The notes under the pieces: generated by a model
Database searches by the model: none
Told to the model about the DNA's origin: nothing
What the model saw: the letters and a program-made list of their open reading frames with translations, nothing else
Shown: positions 12,367 through 23,599 of the stretch, in pieces
Numbering within the stretch: the stretch's first letter is position 1
Layout: every line of letters begins with the position of its first letter
Position numbers and translations under genes: made by a program
Source: Cinclus cinclus
Taxonomy: Eukaryota; Chordata; Aves; Passeriformes; Cinclidae
Length of the DNA stretch: 64,000 bases
NCBI RefSeq assembly: GCF_963662255.1
Contig: NC_085050.1
Coordinates: 20,273,662-20,337,661, forward strand
Direction: 5' to 3'

Positions 12367-12769
12367 TTGAAGGGTTTGTGATAAGGACAGATTTCAGTGT
12401 GATAGACTGACTTTATAGCTGCTGTAACTGTTCAGCTATTAACTGCCAGTCTCCTGTGCTTGCCATGGGGCTCACTTGCCTTATTGTATATAAAAGTGTA
12501 GTGCTTGTTTAGTGACTGCTTTCACTGTTTCCTGAATTACTTATCATCTTACTGTCCTATTCCTGGGAACATTTGATAACTGCAACAATCTGCTTTGGTT
12601 AGCAGATGGACAGGGCATTTTTGGTCGTCCTGTGCTGCTGTACTGGACAGGCTGGAACTTGAATGAGAACTCCAGTTAAGGGGACTGTGACCTGTGGATA
12701 AGTCTGCATGACAACAGGGATAACTCGTAGGCATTTGTGTCCATCAAAAAGACCATTTCAGAGCATTCC

Positions 12770-12995
12770 AATGTCCAGAGTTATAGCGTTTGTCTTTCCA
12801 AGTAGCTGCTAGGCATGAGGAAACCCTGCTTTTCCTTGAAAAAAAAAAAAATCTGCCTGCAATAAGAAGTAGCGAAATAATTCCTTACATTGCTTTTCTT
12901 GTGCATGCAGCATTTGCTTTAATAAGCTTAAGCAATCAGGGAAAATTCAAGTAGCTCTGTGGTTCTTAGCTGCCTACTGGGGTTAACTCACAACA
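12770..12995 (+). repeat. partial 3' LTR of the ERV remnant
   Basis: Begins with CCAGAGTTATAGCGTTTGTC, runs through a poly(A) interruption (about 12840-12851) and ends GGGGTTAACTCACAACA. It lines up with the last part of the LTR at 11760-12341 but has its own deletions. Flanking bases show no clear target duplication. Confidence 0.65.
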
Positions 12996-13136
12996 ATTAA
13001 CAGTGACTTTTAAGTTTGAATATTTCTTTATTTTCTTTTTTCTTATATTGTTCAAATGTGTTGTTTTGTTGATAGATATGAGATTTCACTCTCTTCATGT
13101 CCAACTTCTGATAAAATTGCTGATTAATGAATAAAA

Positions 13137-13322
13137 TATTAACTTTATATAATTATAATAATATATATATTATACATTATATATTATATACTATATATTA
13201 TATAGTATATGCTACATATTACATATTACATATTACATATTATATATTACATATTATATATTATATATTATATATTATATATTATATATTATATATTATA
13301 TATTATATATTTATTATAATAA
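13137..13322. repeat. AT-only near-palindromic tandem repeat
   Basis: Almost pure A/T built from ATATTATAT / ACATATTAC units. Each unit is close to self-complementary, so hairpins or cruciforms are possible. The tyrosine/isoleucine-rich open frame across it (13127-13336) is a by-product of the repeat. Confidence 0.92.
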
Positions 13323-16300
13323 CGATAAAATTCTGATAAATGAAACAGTGACCCTGTGTTAAAGAAATGAGTATGTTACTACAGTAATGGTTGAATAATT
13401 ACAAACTAGGACTCTGACTTCATTGCTAAATTGAAATTATAAACGTTTTATAAAGCATTCCACCTTTATTTAGATATCTCAAATAAACTTTTGATGTTAT
13501 CTTCTGTGAAAAACTAACTGATTTGAAATGTTTACCACATATCTTTTCTCTGAACTTGTTTAACAGATCAGTAATGATGAGAGGAAAGAAAAATGCTAGC
13601 AGTGGCATTTCACAAAGCCTGCCTGGACATATTCAGGAAGTTTCTAGTAGAGCAGACATTTTAATTCTAAGACTTGTAATCTAGGGCCAATCCTATTATT
13701 GGAGTGGTTTAGCATCCTAAATAAATTAATAAATGACAAATGTCTGAGTTTGTGACTCTGTCACCACTTTCCCTGAGGCATTTTTAAGGATTCTGAGGAA
13801 AAAAAAAAAAGGCTGTAAAGTTTCATTGTTACTGATGAAGCAAATGTATAATTCTTTGTAAGTTATTTCAGGTGTGCTTATCTCTGGTTTCATTTCTGTT
13901 TTGTTAATATATATATTTTAAAACAACAAATGAAGGTTGTCTACAATTTAAAAAATTCTCTGTGAACTCGATATAAGTAATTTTAAATTATTTCAGATCA
14001 TCTGAATACAGAAAGAAAGTTTAAAAAATTTGGGAAAGCTGTGTCCATCAACTGCTAAAAAAGTGAATGAGTGAACATTACATGTAAAACCTCTTCATTT
14101 CTTTGTTATAATTACACTGTACTTAAACTGATCTGCATATCAGAGAGCATTAGATGAAATGCAATTTCAGTATGAGACAATCAGGCTTAATAGAATGTAA
14201 CAGGATGCAAAACACTTTGTTCTTTTGTATCAGCTCTGTTTTCACCTTATCAGAAAGTCAGATCAAAACTACTATTTAATAATTTGAAATGGATATAGCA
14301 TAAAATAAAACACAAATTTCCCTTTAGGGACCTAGAATTAGTGTTTTCAAATAGAAGATGAAAGACAGTGAAATGATCCCTTTGAATTCAAAGGCTCAGG
14401 AGCAGTAACACTGATTTCAGTTCTGGTATTTCAAAGAACATAATTCATAATAACTTGAACAACTGTGTTCACAAGTAAGAAAGTTTTTTAAAAACCATTG
14501 TGGGATCTTCTTGCTTTTACCATTAATAGTGCAGGACAATCAAATTTCTCAATCATTATATGTCAGACACTGAAAGAATATTGATGTTTTTAACATTGGT
14601 ATGTGGAAAACAGAAGCAATATTAATTAGAGAAAACTAAAGATACACCATGAAAGTGTATTTGTCATCTGTTATTTCCTCCACAACTGCAACATGTATGA
14701 TTGGCATATGTAAGGGGACAACATACTTTTCAAGGCTGTTGGTGATTTGCTTACATATTCAGTATGTGAACAAAATTAAGAAAGTATGCTATAATTCTTT
14801 ATATTTTGGCCATATATATACTTTTCACAAATAGGCTTTGATTTTCTTTATTTTTTCACCTTATGATAAATCAATATAGCAATTGTCATAGGTGAATTAA
14901 AAAAATGTTATCTTCAAGTATTGCACCATGTTTATTTTTAAAAACCTCCAAAACTCACCTTCCCTGTTATGATTGCTACCCCAGTTATTCACAAATACTG
15001 AGAAAACCCAGTGTTTGGTCAGATCCTATTAAAGTACATACTCTATAAATACAATTTTAAAAAACAGTATCTTCCTCAAGTAGTTAATAAACTGCTAGAA
15101 CTGTTTTATAGAAGTATATGTCTATGGAACATTTGCATGTGCAATTGATCTGTTTTGTTCAAACTGTTTTCCAAACAGAGAACTTGAATGATGGTTGGGT
15201 TACTCAGGCTACTTCCCTACAGCTGCACTTAACTGTGTATATTGTTTGTCTTAACACCTAATTTTTCACTTTTGAGATAATACTGACTCAAATGCTCAAT
15301 GCTATTTTGATATGGATTCCTGAAGACTAAATGTGCTTTCTGTGGTTGCTGATACACTTCACCCTGGCAGAGTGCAAATCATTTAACTGCTGTTTTGAGC
15401 ATCTTGTCCTGGGCTCTGGTTACCAACATGATATTAACTAGGGATTTTTCTGTTTAAAAGGTTCTGCTCTCATTTAGGCATCATCAAAGAAGCAAAAGGC
15501 TTGTCCTTATGTGAGTTTAGTTATTTTTACTGAAAACTTGTTTTATTTTTCTATTTTTTTTTTACTTTTTTATTTTATTTGTGTCTTCACAGTTTTCTTA
15601 TTTATCTATCTTTTCTTTCCACCATTCTTCTTGTTTATGACCTTGGCATTAATATTTTTCACTAAAGGAGAAGACAGAAAGTTGTGGTAGGTATTGTTAT
15701 TATTTATTCCTCATCAGACTTCCAATGCAGTTCAAAATGGGCAAGTATAGGTTCTAGCTGCCTCAAGTAACTAGGCATCTTAGTTCAATTTCATGCTTTC
15801 AATTTTGTTAGAACAATTTTGTCTATTACACCCCTGAAGCAATAAATTATCCAGCTTCCCTAATTGCCCTTCCTGTCATTTGAGAATTTCAACAGAAATA
15901 TAAGAAACACCCACCTCTTTTGATCAGATCAAAGATTCTTTTAAAAGCTTGTATACCAATTTATCACCAGGAAAAGACACGTTTCCCCTCTTTATTTTAT
16001 AAATTATTTGGTTATTTAGCTTTTATGCATTTTTCAGAAGGCCTTTTCCCTCCTTTAATATCTAATAAGGTCATACCTTTTTAAAGTGGAAAAATAAAGT
16101 TCTTAAAATACAGCTTATATAGCTAATCTATTCACTTGAAAGGAAGTTTTACTGTAATTTCTGTGGGTATGCTTATATATTAGCTAAAACATTTAATTTC
16201 ATATTTGAATTATATGATGAAAAAAGTTGAGTAAGAAAATAAATTATCTCCTAATTCTGTTAGGGAAAGATTCAATTCCTTGATTATCAGTATTAATTAC

Positions 16301-18836
16301 TATAGGACATGTACCATGCCTTCACTTTAGAACATGTATTGTTTTTCAATTAGTTTGTAATTGTTTTGAATATTTGAGAAATATGTTCCTTCTTTTTCTT
16401 CCCCCCTCCCCTGACTTTTTTACTTCCATTTTTGTATGAGACCTCTTGCTATGACTAAATATTATTCTAAATCCACAAAAATAAAATGCAGCAGTGTTTC
16501 TAATTGATCTACAGAAATACATATAGAAAAGTTACTTTCTAATAATTTTTATGGTACCTTAAAATATGTACACTAAGATAATCCAATTAAACAAAACAAA
16601 AAGCATTACGTAAAATTGCCTGGACTTCTTTGGAAGCAAGGTACTATACTTAGTGGTTGTAGTACTATATTTATGTATATGATTACAAGATATTACAATG
16701 GTTAAAAATTACTAAGGAGTATCTTTTTCTTGCTAGGTATCTACTAGAAAGATGTAAGGACAATGTATGTATCATAAAGACATAACATTGAAATTAAATT
16801 CTGTCAAATTGAGGGGAGTAAGACACTGTGTAATTTGTCTTCCACAGGTGAAATCCATCTTTCTGGTATATGAAGATAGCTAAAAAACTGGAGAAAATGA
16901 AAGAATCCCCTTTGCCACTCTCTGCAAGAACTTGGAACGGATGAGAAAGCAGAATAAAGGAATGTCTGAGTATGTATTGGTGAAACACTATCAAGACTTT
17001 GATCAAAATTAGCTTGAACTTTCACTCTATGCATTTGAAAATGCATGTTAAGTAGAAATGAATTAATAGTAAATACAGGGAGTATCACACCAAGATGTAT
17101 CAAGCTTGGCTTTCTACAATTCCATTACACAATAGTTCTATTGCCTGCAAACTTGGTTTCCTGTTTTCAAGACAACCAGACTAGGCTTCCCACAAGCTGA
17201 CAGTGCAATTTAGCAACAATACGGATATAATCTTCAGAGAAAGACTAAGCAGTTTAATACTTATTTCAGGACATATTTCAGTCTGAATTGTTTTGTTTCT
17301 TTCCTTTTATTATTTTTTTCCTCCTGGCCCATTTTTTTATTTTATGATATTTTTGTTTCCAGAGGTTCAATGTTCAAGACAAAATAGAAATATAAAAGAT
17401 AAAACACAAATCCATTACCATTTCTTTTTTTGTTAAATGAATTATTGTCATTTAAAAAACAAGCAATAATCCACAATGGCAGTGAGTCATCAATAATCAC
17501 TTGTTCCTTCCCTTGCTCTTAAGGAGGATCCATTTCCCACTGAAGTTAATGACTAAGAAGCTGCAGCTGTTTTCAATGAAAATAAACGCAGCATTTTCAT
17601 ACGTATTGGAAATGTGGAATGAAAAAAGATATTCCAATTGGAAAAAAAAATAATCATAAATGTAATCCAGAAAGTATAATTTTTGTCCTGTCTAATTCTG
17701 ATACTGTTTTTCCCACTTCCTTTGTTTCTGCTGATTAATAAAGAGATAGAGATTATAAAGTCTTGACATTATTTTTTTTAAGCACCTAAGTATTTTGAAT
17801 TATGTCATCAAAATGCACCAAAGATTAATAGGAGGTGGCACCTTTGCAACAGAATTTCAAGATATTTATTTTTTTCTTCACATTTATAACTATTTTGCAA
17901 AAAGAGATATCATAGATACTGCACATATATGGTATATCTATATTTATGAATAAATATAATACTGTATATTATTATATATAAAATACAGTTATTTATTTTA
18001 AATCTGCTAGTGAATATAGTAGTTCAAATTGCACAATAATTAAGGAGCATAAACATAATAAATATTTTGTTTCATCTGTCATTTGCTTGAATGAATGTTC
18101 AGCATAACTCTTCTGCTACAGTTTCAGTATGCTTAATAAATAAATTGTTATAATAGATAAAATTATATTAATATGTAAGAAATTACATCTTTCATGTATC
18201 TCAGAAATGTTAAAATAGTTCATTTTCTGATGCTTATTTTTATGTTGCTTAATATGTATAGTATATTTTAGCAAGCATCATATCAAATAAGTTACTTCCA
18301 ATATCTTCTATTATTAACCAGTGTAAAGCACAAAAAAAAATCATATATAGGCAGTCAATATATACATATGCACTGCAATAAATCAACAGAAATGTTTCTT
18401 CTTCCAAATCTTTACAAACTACTTAATTTTCTTCCAAAACACCATTATATGATTTAAAAAAAAAAAAATGAATGGTGAATCCTTTCATTTAGAAAAAGCA
18501 GGGCACACGTAGAAGCTGAAGTGAGAGAATCCAAGATAGATTAGAAGGAATAAAAGCAGAGAATGCATGTGAGAAATGAAGGATACAAATGAGTCCTGGT
18601 AACACTCTCCTAGTTGAATGTAATGGTGGTCATTACCCCCAAAGCATTTTCAGCATTTTAATCATGTACTCTTATTTATGAACTACTCTAGCAATAGTGT
18701 TCTGTCAGGCAGTTCTATTTTCCATTACTGCCGTCTCTCATGGACATTTTATGATCATCTGTGAAATCATTTGTGTCTGAAAGAAAGCTGTCTGCAGTAA
18801 ATTTATTTATTGAAAGGTCGTGGCATGACTTCCTTA
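13323..18836. other. long AT-rich non-coding stretch
   Basis: About 5.5 kb with no recognisable gene, RNA or transposon. Reading frames stay below about 100 codons and show no motifs. The 99-codon minus frame at 16804-17103 is unremarkable. The absence of CR1 or LTR pieces is unusual next to the rest of the window and would fit either unique constrained DNA or repeats too old to recognise. Confidence 0.5.
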
Positions 18837-18900
18837 AAAAAAAAAAAAAAGATGAATTCAGGAAGGAAAAAACAAACAAACAAACAAATAAAAAAAAGCC
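18837..18900. repeat. A-rich low-complexity DNA, A14 plus (CAAA)n
   Basis: A run of 14 A (18837-18850), then AACAAACAAACAAACAAATA and another A-run. It could be the decayed tail of a retroposed sequence, but no body is recognised on either side. Confidence 0.8.
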
Positions 18901-19339
18901 AAACCAAACCCTCCCAAACCAGTAGCCACTACCAGGCTTCTTGATGCTTTTAGATGTAAAACTCAAATCCCCTTTCTTTCAACAAACAGGCTAAGAAAAA
19001 TAAAACTTGCAGGTTTTCCAGACATTGCCACTGACTTGTTTGACTGACTTGTTCTGATGGTGTGGAAAATAACCTGCTCTCTCCTTCAGTTATGCAGAGT
19101 AAAGAATACTTGCTATGTTTGCTCTCAATTTAGAAGACCTAGGTTACTTCAGGACTATGTATGGGAAGAAAACAACCTGCATTTTCTATCTCAGCCTATT
19201 CCTGTGAACAAAAGTTACAGCACAACATATCAAAACACTTCGAAATACTGATTTTTTTTTAATTATTTATTTTTTGTTCCTCTACATGTTATTGTTTTTC
19301 TAAGACGGTGTGAGGGACCAATCAGGTATTTGTTTACGC
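18901..19339. other. unassigned stretch before the CpG island
   Basis: AT-rich with no repeat recognised. A 64-codon plus-strand frame (19057-19251) has no known motif. Confidence 0.4.
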
Positions 19340-19890
19340 CCCATCATGTGTTGCACACGAGGTGAGAAGCTGCTCCAGGGGCTGTGCCCGTGCTGGAGCC
19401 CTTTCCCCGGGGAGCCTTCGCCCGCAGCCGAGCAGGGCAGACAAAGCTGCGGCCAGCGGGCTGCGAGCGGCCCCCCTTGCCGGCGGGACAGATCCCCCGT
19501 GCCCGGGACGAAACGCCCAGGAAATCGGGCTACGGGAGGGGCTTTAGCACGTGGAAACAGCGACCTGCCCGTCGCAGCCCGGGGTGGTTTTGTTGGGGTT
19601 GCTTGGAGGGAGCGGGGGCTCGCCCGGAGGCTCGGCTCGGTTCCCCCCCTTCCCCCCTCGCCTTTCTCTCCCTGCGCTCCCGCTTCTCCCCCGGCCGCCT
19701 TCCCTGTCCGCCGCCGTCCTGCCCTGCTTCGCCCTTCCCCGAGGCAGCTCGACCCCAGGGCCCCCCGGGGCTCCGCCGTTCCCCCGGAGCCGCAGCCGCT
19801 CCGGCGGTGGCCGTGCCCACGGCAGCCTGTTCTTGGCCGGCACAAGGGACAGCGGCTGCTGCTCGCAAATGGCGCCTGACCTACCACAGG
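19340..19890. promoter_or_regulatory. CpG island, candidate promoter or ERV LTR core
   Basis: About 550 bases are strongly GC-rich and packed with undepleted CpG, inside DNA that is otherwise AT-rich and CpG-poor. Open frames of up to about 210 codons exist on both strands and in several frames, which is expected from GC-rich composition and argues against any single one being a protein. At the left edge CGAG|GTGAGA (GT at 19362) is a good plus-strand splice donor. Near the right edge lies a YY1-type motif and an ATG in good context (19869). No TATA box is seen. A host CpG promoter is the simplest reading, but avian LTRs can carry similar GC-rich cores, as at 47.9 kb. Confidence 0.5.
19866..19876 (+). 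promoter_or_regulatory. YY1-like motif
   Basis: CAAATGGCGCC resembles the YY1 core (A-ATGGCG), which in vertebrate promoters often sits just downstream of the start site, in sense. The ATG inside it opens a 17-codon frame. Supportive only in combination with the CpG island. Confidence 0.3.
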
Positions 19891-19968
19891 GGCCATGTAC
19901 GGGACAATGGACTCAAATATGAAAATTCATTCATTTCAAATGTCTGTATTAAAGTCAATCAGTCCCTT

Positions 19969-20275
19969 ATAGAATCATATAATCATTTAGGTCAAGATCA
20001 TAAGGTCCAACCTGTACCCTAGGATTTCAAAGTCTACTACTGAGACGTGTCTCTGAACGTGTCTTTTAAATACTTCTAGGGTTTGTGACTCAACCACTTC
20101 CCTGGAACATTCTTCCAGTGTTGACAACCTTTTCAGGGAAGACATTTTCCCTACTATCTGTTCTAAATTTACCTTGGGGCAACCTGGGGCCAATTCCTCT
20201 CATCCTGTTACTTGTTACATGAGAGAAGAGACTGACCCCAACTCACTGGCTCTTCCTTGTAGAAGGTGCATATGT
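19969..20275 (-). mobile_element. CR1 LINE 3' fragment
   Basis: Starts with ATAGAATCATATAATCATTT, the reverse complement of the CR1 octamer tail. It continues with minus-strand CR1 phrases: GGTCCAACCTGTACCC, ACATTTTCCCTACTATCTGT, CAACCTGGGGCCAATTCCTC and ACATGAGAGAAGAGACTGAC. It is truncated at its 5' end near 20275. A T-rich stretch follows on the plus strand. Confidence 0.9.
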
Positions 20276-20290
20276 TTTTGGGTTTGTTTG

Positions 20291-20314
20291 TTTTTTTTTT
20301 TTTTTTTTTTTTTT
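20291..20314. repeat. poly(T), 24 bases
   Basis: An uninterrupted run of 24 T, preceded by TTTGTTTG. It lies just beyond the 5' end of the minus-strand CR1. Confidence 0.95.
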
Positions 20315-21349
20315 GTTTTATTTACAGGGCTTTTTGACCTTTTTTCTTTAGCTTTTCTCAGACATTTCAAACTATTACCAAGTTGTATTTTGCCTTTGAC
20401 TAACTCATAACCCGTAAGTACTATATCACTACAATTAATTTGTCTTTAAAATTTCTTTTTATTGAGAACTTGCATAGGGCTGAGGACTTTAAACTTCCCT
20501 AGAAAAGTGTTCAAAGAATTATCTGTAAAAGAGAAGCCAATACTGGTGTGATAAGTTAGGAGAGAAATGCTCATCCATTAGAGACAGACTGAGACAGATT
20601 GTACCAGAGAGATAGAAATATGGATGACAAATTGCATATTCAGAACAAGTAACCAAAAAACCTTCAAATACTTTTTTGGTTTGTTTGTTTGTTTGCTTGT
20701 TTTTGATAGGCTCAGCACTTTGTGTCTGAGAAATTAGTTTGACAAGGCATTTGAGTTTACATATGCCAGATGATGCTAAGTGGGCAATGAATGTTATTTC
20801 TGTCTTGATTCATGTATTTTTAAAATATACTTTATTAAACACATCTACCTTTAAAATGGAAAATACATAATTTATAAATGTATGTACTTATAATGGGAGA
20901 GTAGTAGGGCAATTTTCAACAAAAGAGAAATATTTATTCTCTCAGAAACACGAAATTACACTTCTCCATGCAGCGCTCTTCCCTGCAGGTACATTTCATT
21001 GGCTGTCAGGACCAGCGCTTGGGCAGGATATACAGAATTCCTGTTACGGAGGGTCTGACTGGCATTTACGTTTTCTATACTGATACTGACCATGCACCTA
21101 GTGGTAGATGCAGACAACACCTCCTCACTCCAGGGAGATATGCCCTGCAAGCACTTCACCCACATGCTTCTGGTTAATCTCTGACTTCAGCTTAGAAGAA
21201 GAAAAAGACAGTATGATGACATACTAATCTCTTCATTGGCAAAATATTTTTGTTTTCTTAATTAATGTTTCTTCAGTCCAATTTACATCATTAAACAAAA
21301 AAAGTGTTATTTCTTACTTTCTTTAAATGCTATACTAAAGATCCTTCCT
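20315..21349. other. unassigned stretch with one GC-richer patch
   Basis: Mostly AT-rich with a short (GTTT)n at 20678-20698. Between about 20956 and 21177 composition rises, and 69-70 codon frames are open on both strands over almost the same bases. I recognise neither protein. CCCTGCAG at 20983-20990 could act as a splice acceptor, but no good donor follows. Confidence 0.4.
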
Positions 21350-21605
21350 GTTGAAGGTGGAAATGGACCCAGAGGTCTCCATCAAAAGGATGAGGGGCAA
21401 AAATATCAGTTCTAACAGAGTTTCTGATTAGACCTTAGAGAAAAAAAAATGCCTTCCACAATTAGAATTGTAGAACACAGGCTGCCCAGCAATACTGTGA
21501 AAACCATGGCCTTGGGGTGACAGGGAGCCTGACCTAAATTAGTCCCCTCTTTGAGTGGTGGATTGGACAAGATGACCTTTAGCATCTTTGACAACAGATC
21601 TCATT
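21350..21605 (+). mobile_element. probable ancient CR1 fragment
   Basis: The 3' part reads GTGGATTGGACAAGATGACC then TTTAGCATCTTTGACAACAG, the order expected near a CR1 3' end. Upstream CACAGGCTGCCCAGCAATAC matches the 'GGAACAGGCTGCCC' region loosely. The octamer tail is gone apart from a possible ATTCATTC. Much more decayed than the other copies. Confidence 0.5.
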
Positions 21606-22509
21606 CATTCTCTGAACATATTTATACTGTGGTCATTGCCATAGCATCTGAATGCAAAAAGCGTTAGCATTTCAGTGATAACACGTAAATTTTATACATG
21701 TATACTTATATTTTACAACATGACATGGTCTAAAGAAGTGATAATAAGATCCAAGTCATATTCAAATAGATTTTTATAAAAGAATTTCTTTCAACCTGTA
21801 GAACTTAGGTTCTTGTTTCACTCAGGAAAGTCTTGCTTTCTTGACAGAGACTTCAATTTTTCCTAAATGCATATACTCAAAAAATAATTCAAATCAGCTT
21901 AAAACTAACTCCTTTAATAATATACATAATGCTAAGAAAATCTTAATCTATGTTAAAATAATTATTCATTTTATCCCAGCATTGGAAACTGCCTGGGCTG
22001 ATAAATTCAACTTACAACATTACCAGGTCTGAAAGCCTTTAGATCCAGGTTTGTACTTCATCTATTTTTTTTGTGTCACACATACAGAAAGCATATTTCT
22101 GAGTCCTGATAGCTTTGGAAAACCTTAGAATATAGGAAATAGGAAACACTGACATCTTCAAAGGAATTATTCCTGAGACCTTACAGTAACTATGCTGATA
22201 AATATTTGAGGATCATAAAAGGGAAAGGAGTCACTGAATTCTAATCAACATATCATCTACTTATTTCAATAATTACTCTTTGTGTATTTGTAGGAAAGAA
22301 GAATGTAGAGATGATGATATTAGAAGAAAATGTCTATTAAAATTCACTGTTTGAAATTTAATTTGTAAAGACATTATCACTACGCTTCACTTTGTGATTT
22401 TTTTATTTTTGTTAGAGACTGAAATTTCTAGTTGTGCAAATAATACCTAATGTAGAATTAATTCTCTTACCACATGAAGAAATTCAAATTGACTTTCCTT
22501 TAGGAGAGC
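21606..22509. other. AT-rich non-coding DNA
   Basis: No gene or repeat recognised. Confidence 0.5.
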
Positions 22510-23038
22510 AAGAGCTCCTTGGGGAAAATGTAATCCACTTCAAAAGGTGGAGAAGTGGACCCATGTGAACCCCATGAGGTTCAACAAAGGCAAGTGCAAG
22601 GTCCTTCACCTGGTTCATGGCAATCCCTGATATTAATACTGGCTGGGGGATAAAGGGATTGCTAACAGCTCTGCCAAGAAGGAATTGGGGGTGCTGGTGG
22701 GGTGCAAGGCTGAGCGTGAGCAGACAATGTGCATTTGCAGCTCAGAATGACAACTGCATCCTCGTCTGCAGAAAAAGAAGCCTGACCAGCAGGGTAGGGC
22801 AGGTGATTCCTCCCCTCTACTCTGTTCTGGTGAGACCCCTCCTGGAGTGCTGAGTCCAGCTCTGCACTTCTTAGTACAGCAAAGACATGGACCTGTTAGG
22901 GAGGAGAGCTGCTGGATGGGACCATCAGAGCCTGGAGAAGAGAAGGCTCTGGGGAGATGTTATTTGTAACATTTCAATACTTGAAGGGGGCTAGTAAGAA
23001 CAGTTTAAAAGAGTGTAGATTTAGATTAAACAGAGGAA

Positions 23039-23074
<36 letters not shown>

Positions 23075-23170
23075 GTGAGGTTGGTGAAACACTGGAGCAA
23101 GCTGCAGAGAGGTTACAGATTGCCTGTCGCTGGAAATGTTCTTGGTTAGGTTAGATGAGGCTTTGAGAAA
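22510..23170 (+). mobile_element. CR1 LINE fragment with embedded poly(T)
   Basis: Recognisable CR1 phrases in plus order are AACCCCATGAGGTTCAACAA, GCAAGTGCAAGGTCCTTCAC, TCCCCTCTACTCTGTTCTGG, CTCCTGGAGTGCTGAGTCCA and AGATGAGGCTTTGAGAAAGT. The copy lacks the octamer tail. A 29-base T run splits it at 23043. Several frameshifts and stops mean no coding function. Confidence 0.9.
23043..23071. repeat. poly(T), 29 bases, inside CR1
   Basis: An uninterrupted T run replaces the A/T-rich part of CR1 that follows the AGAGGAAAGAC phrase. Likely a slippage expansion, or the reversed tail of an inserted element with no body left. Confidence 0.95.
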
Positions 23171-23599
23171 GTAATAGGTGCTCCAGAAATGAGATAATAG
23201 TGAAAGGAAGAAGCATATTTCAACTCCTCTGGCATTAGTCTTTAAAAAGGGACACAACCCTTCTCTTCCCTTCCAGAGGAATTACAGAGCATGAAGAAAA
23301 AAGAAATACATGAACACATGGAATGCAATTAGGCCATTCTGTTGTTAAGTGGAGGCTCACTGAGTGGTGATGGTAACCCATACATTTTAATTAAAGATCA
23401 TCATGAAACTATTTTAGATTTCAGTGTTTTAAATGGATGTACCTGCCAAATGCTGATCTGTGGTCCTTAGATTCAGACATTGATCCCAACCTCGGTAGAA
23501 GCTTGGAGTCCACCATGTGTGTACTAATGACTGTAGCCAATGCAGTCCCTCACTGACAAATTAATAATGATTTCTGCTGTGGCACAAAATGGAATTTCT
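23171..23599. other. unassigned stretch between CR1 and the pol fossil
   Basis: No clear repeat. Part may be decayed retroviral internal sequence belonging to the fossil downstream, but I see no readable protein similarity before about 23600. Confidence 0.35.

Larger units (their letters stand above)
11760..12995 (+). mobile_element. internally deleted endogenous retrovirus remnant
   Basis: The order is LTR (11760-12341), primer-binding-site-like sequence (12349-12366), about 400 bases of internal sequence, then the 3' part of a second LTR (about 12770-12995). The two LTRs share the terminal phrase CTGCCTACTGGGGTTAA and upstream pieces such as CTGCTTTCCTTGAAA / CTGCTTTTCCTTGAAA and ATTCCTTATTTTG / ATTCCTTACATTG. 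Gag, pol and env are absent. A 61-codon minus-strand open frame in the internal part is not meaningful. The second LTR lacks its 5' half. High divergence between the LTRs indicates an ancient insertion. Confidence 0.78.

Noticed and set aside
13127..13336. 69-codon frame rich in Y and I
   Set aside because: Translation of the AT palindromic repeat.
19300..20022. Long frames on both strands over the CpG island (up to 212 codons)
   Set aside because: Several frames on both strands are open at once, rich in P/R/G/A, as expected when stop codons are rare in GC-rich DNA. No domain is recognised.
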